DNA from: Pseudomonas bubulae
GTDB lineage: Bacteria > Pseudomonadota > Gammaproteobacteria > Pseudomonadales > Pseudomonadaceae
Direction of reading: 5' to 3'
NCBI RefSeq assembly: GCF_037023725.1
Contig: NZ_CP146077.1
Location: forward strand, 905,001-969,000
Length of the DNA stretch: 64,000 nt
Shown in pieces: positions 63,369-64,000 of the stretch. The position numbers were made by a program, and so were the translations under genes. Numbering within the stretch: the stretch's first letter is position 1; each line of letters opens with the position of its first letter. The notes beneath the pieces are model-generated. The model was given only the letters and a program-made list of their open reading frames with translations. It was not told where the DNA came from and made no database searches.

Positions 63369-64000
63369 TTAGCGGATAAACAGCTTCTGGATCATGCGTA
63401 CCAGTTGCCGGTCATAAGGCGGATAGATCATCGGCGAGCTGTTCAGGCGCTGTTTGCACAGCACGCCCTTGGCTTTGCTGAAGGTCAGGAAACCTTCGTG
63501 GCCGTGGTAATGCCCCATGCCTGAATGCCCGACGCCGCCAAAAGGCAGGTCGTCGATAGCCACATGCAACAACGTTTCGTTGATGCTGACCCCGCCCGAG
63601 TGAGTGGTGTGGATAACCCTCTGTTGCTCGGCTTTGTTGTAGCCGAAGTAATACAGTGCCAGAGGGCGGGGTCTACGGTTGATGTAGGCCATTGCCTGAT
63701 CCAGATTGGAGTAGGGCACAACGGGTAGTAGAGGGCCGAAGATTTCGTCCTGCATGACGTGCATCTCGTCGTTTACATCCAGCACCAGCGTATGGGGCAT
63801 GCGCCGCCCCTGGCCCTGTTCATACAGCGGGATCAACCGTGCGCCCTTGAGGGTGGCGTCGGTTTGCAGCCGTTCAAGGCGCGCCAGCTGCCGGTCATTG
63901 ATAATTGCGGTGTAGTCCGGGTTATCGATGAGGGTCGGATAAAAGCTGTGAACGGCCTGGCGGTAGGCATCGACGAAGCCGTCTACCCGATCCTGGGGTA
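63369..64000 (-). CDS. Coniferyl aldehyde dehydrogenase-like protein (5' end outside window)
   Basis: The frame is open to the right edge of the window, so the start and the catalytic part are missing. The visible C-terminal about 210 residues include VMQDEIFGPLLPVVPYSNLD, HTTHSGGVSINETLLHVAID and LPFGGVGHSGMGHYHG, the closing motifs of class 3-like aldehyde dehydrogenases. The last residues and length match coniferyl aldehyde dehydrogenase (CalB-type), but the substrate is inferred. Confidence 0.88.
   Translation of the reverse strand, partial: PQDRVDGFVDAYRQAVHSFYPTLIDNPDYTAIINDRQLARLERLQTDATLKGARLIPLYEQGQGRRMPHTLVLDVNDEMHVMQDEIFGPLLPVVPYSNLDQAMAYINRRPRPLALYYFGYNKAEQQRVIHTTHSGGVSINETLLHVAIDDLPFGGVGHSGMGHYHGHEGFLTFSKAKGVLCKQRLNSSPMIYPPYDRQLVRMIQKLFIR

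Overview
This window is a 64 kb piece of a Pseudomonas chromosome, most likely from the fluorescens lineage. The evidence is the gene order and neighbours (comM, ubiK, glnK-amtB, sutA; yigB-xerC-DUF484-dapF-lysA-lptM; cyaY, rnk, cyaA; oscA-sbp-cysTWA; yheV-prlC; folA; ilvD; mutM, ferredoxin, coaD), the GC-rich codon usage, and three intergenic repeat families typical of the genus. It is mostly core chromosome with some accessory cassettes. No tRNA, rRNA, CRISPR array, prophage or insertion sequence was seen.

Layout. 1-5.6 kb: 3' end of an EAL-domain protein, a MATE exporter with a divergent LysR regulator, comM, and a higBA toxin-antitoxin locus whose toxin reading frame carries an in-frame stop. 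5.6-9.4 kb: VOC protein, ubiK, a sigma54-type promoter before glnK-amtB, and sutA. 9.4-15.5 kb: yigB-xerC-DUF484-dapF-lysA-lptM on the minus strand, then cyaY, a DUF1289 gene and rnk with a candidate leader attenuator. 15.5-17 kb: a class I adenylate cyclase gene that lacks its C-terminal half. 17.4-21.5 kb: the sulfate-uptake block oscA-sbp-cysT-cysW-cysA. 21.5-28.5 kb: yheV-prlC, a gamma-carbonic anhydrase-like protein, a HAD phosphatase, an Mpo1-like protein, then a hydrolase, an atypical sigma54-activator-like AAA+ protein and a solitary metQ.

28.5-35 kb: an AAA ATPase and a TriABC-like RND pump with two periplasmic adaptors. 35.2-39.8 kb: a four-gene MCE/Mla-like lipid-transport operon and a DUF5924/DUF2914 membrane protein. 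40-42.8 kb: cadR and a Cd/Zn P-type ATPase with a tandem-repeat-encoded His tract. 42.8-49.5 kb: an aminoethylphosphonate (AEP) cassette with a LysR regulator, a three-gene ABC importer, an FAD oxidoreductase and a PhnZ-like HD oxygenase. 49.6-52.4 kb: a DUF3482 GTPase overlapping a DUF2868 membrane protein. 52.5-64 kb: folA, a cystine symporter, a phosphorylcholine-phosphatase-like protein, ilvD, a DUF4153 membrane protein, rlmI, mutM, a ferredoxin, coaD and the end of an aldehyde dehydrogenase gene.

Common themes are nutrient scavenging (ammonium, sulfate, methionine or related sulfur compounds, phosphonate, cystine, phosphorylcholine) and envelope or efflux functions. The observations most worth following up are the higB nonsense codon and its 32-bp palindrome, the truncated catalytic-only cyaA, the sigma54-activator-like protein without GAFTGA or a DNA-binding domain, a 10-bp sequence shared by two promoters of the putative sulfur cluster, the FAD/PhnZ-like pair without a PhnY dioxygenase, and the GTPase/DUF2868 pair. 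I did not find a clearly undescribed defence or mobile system.
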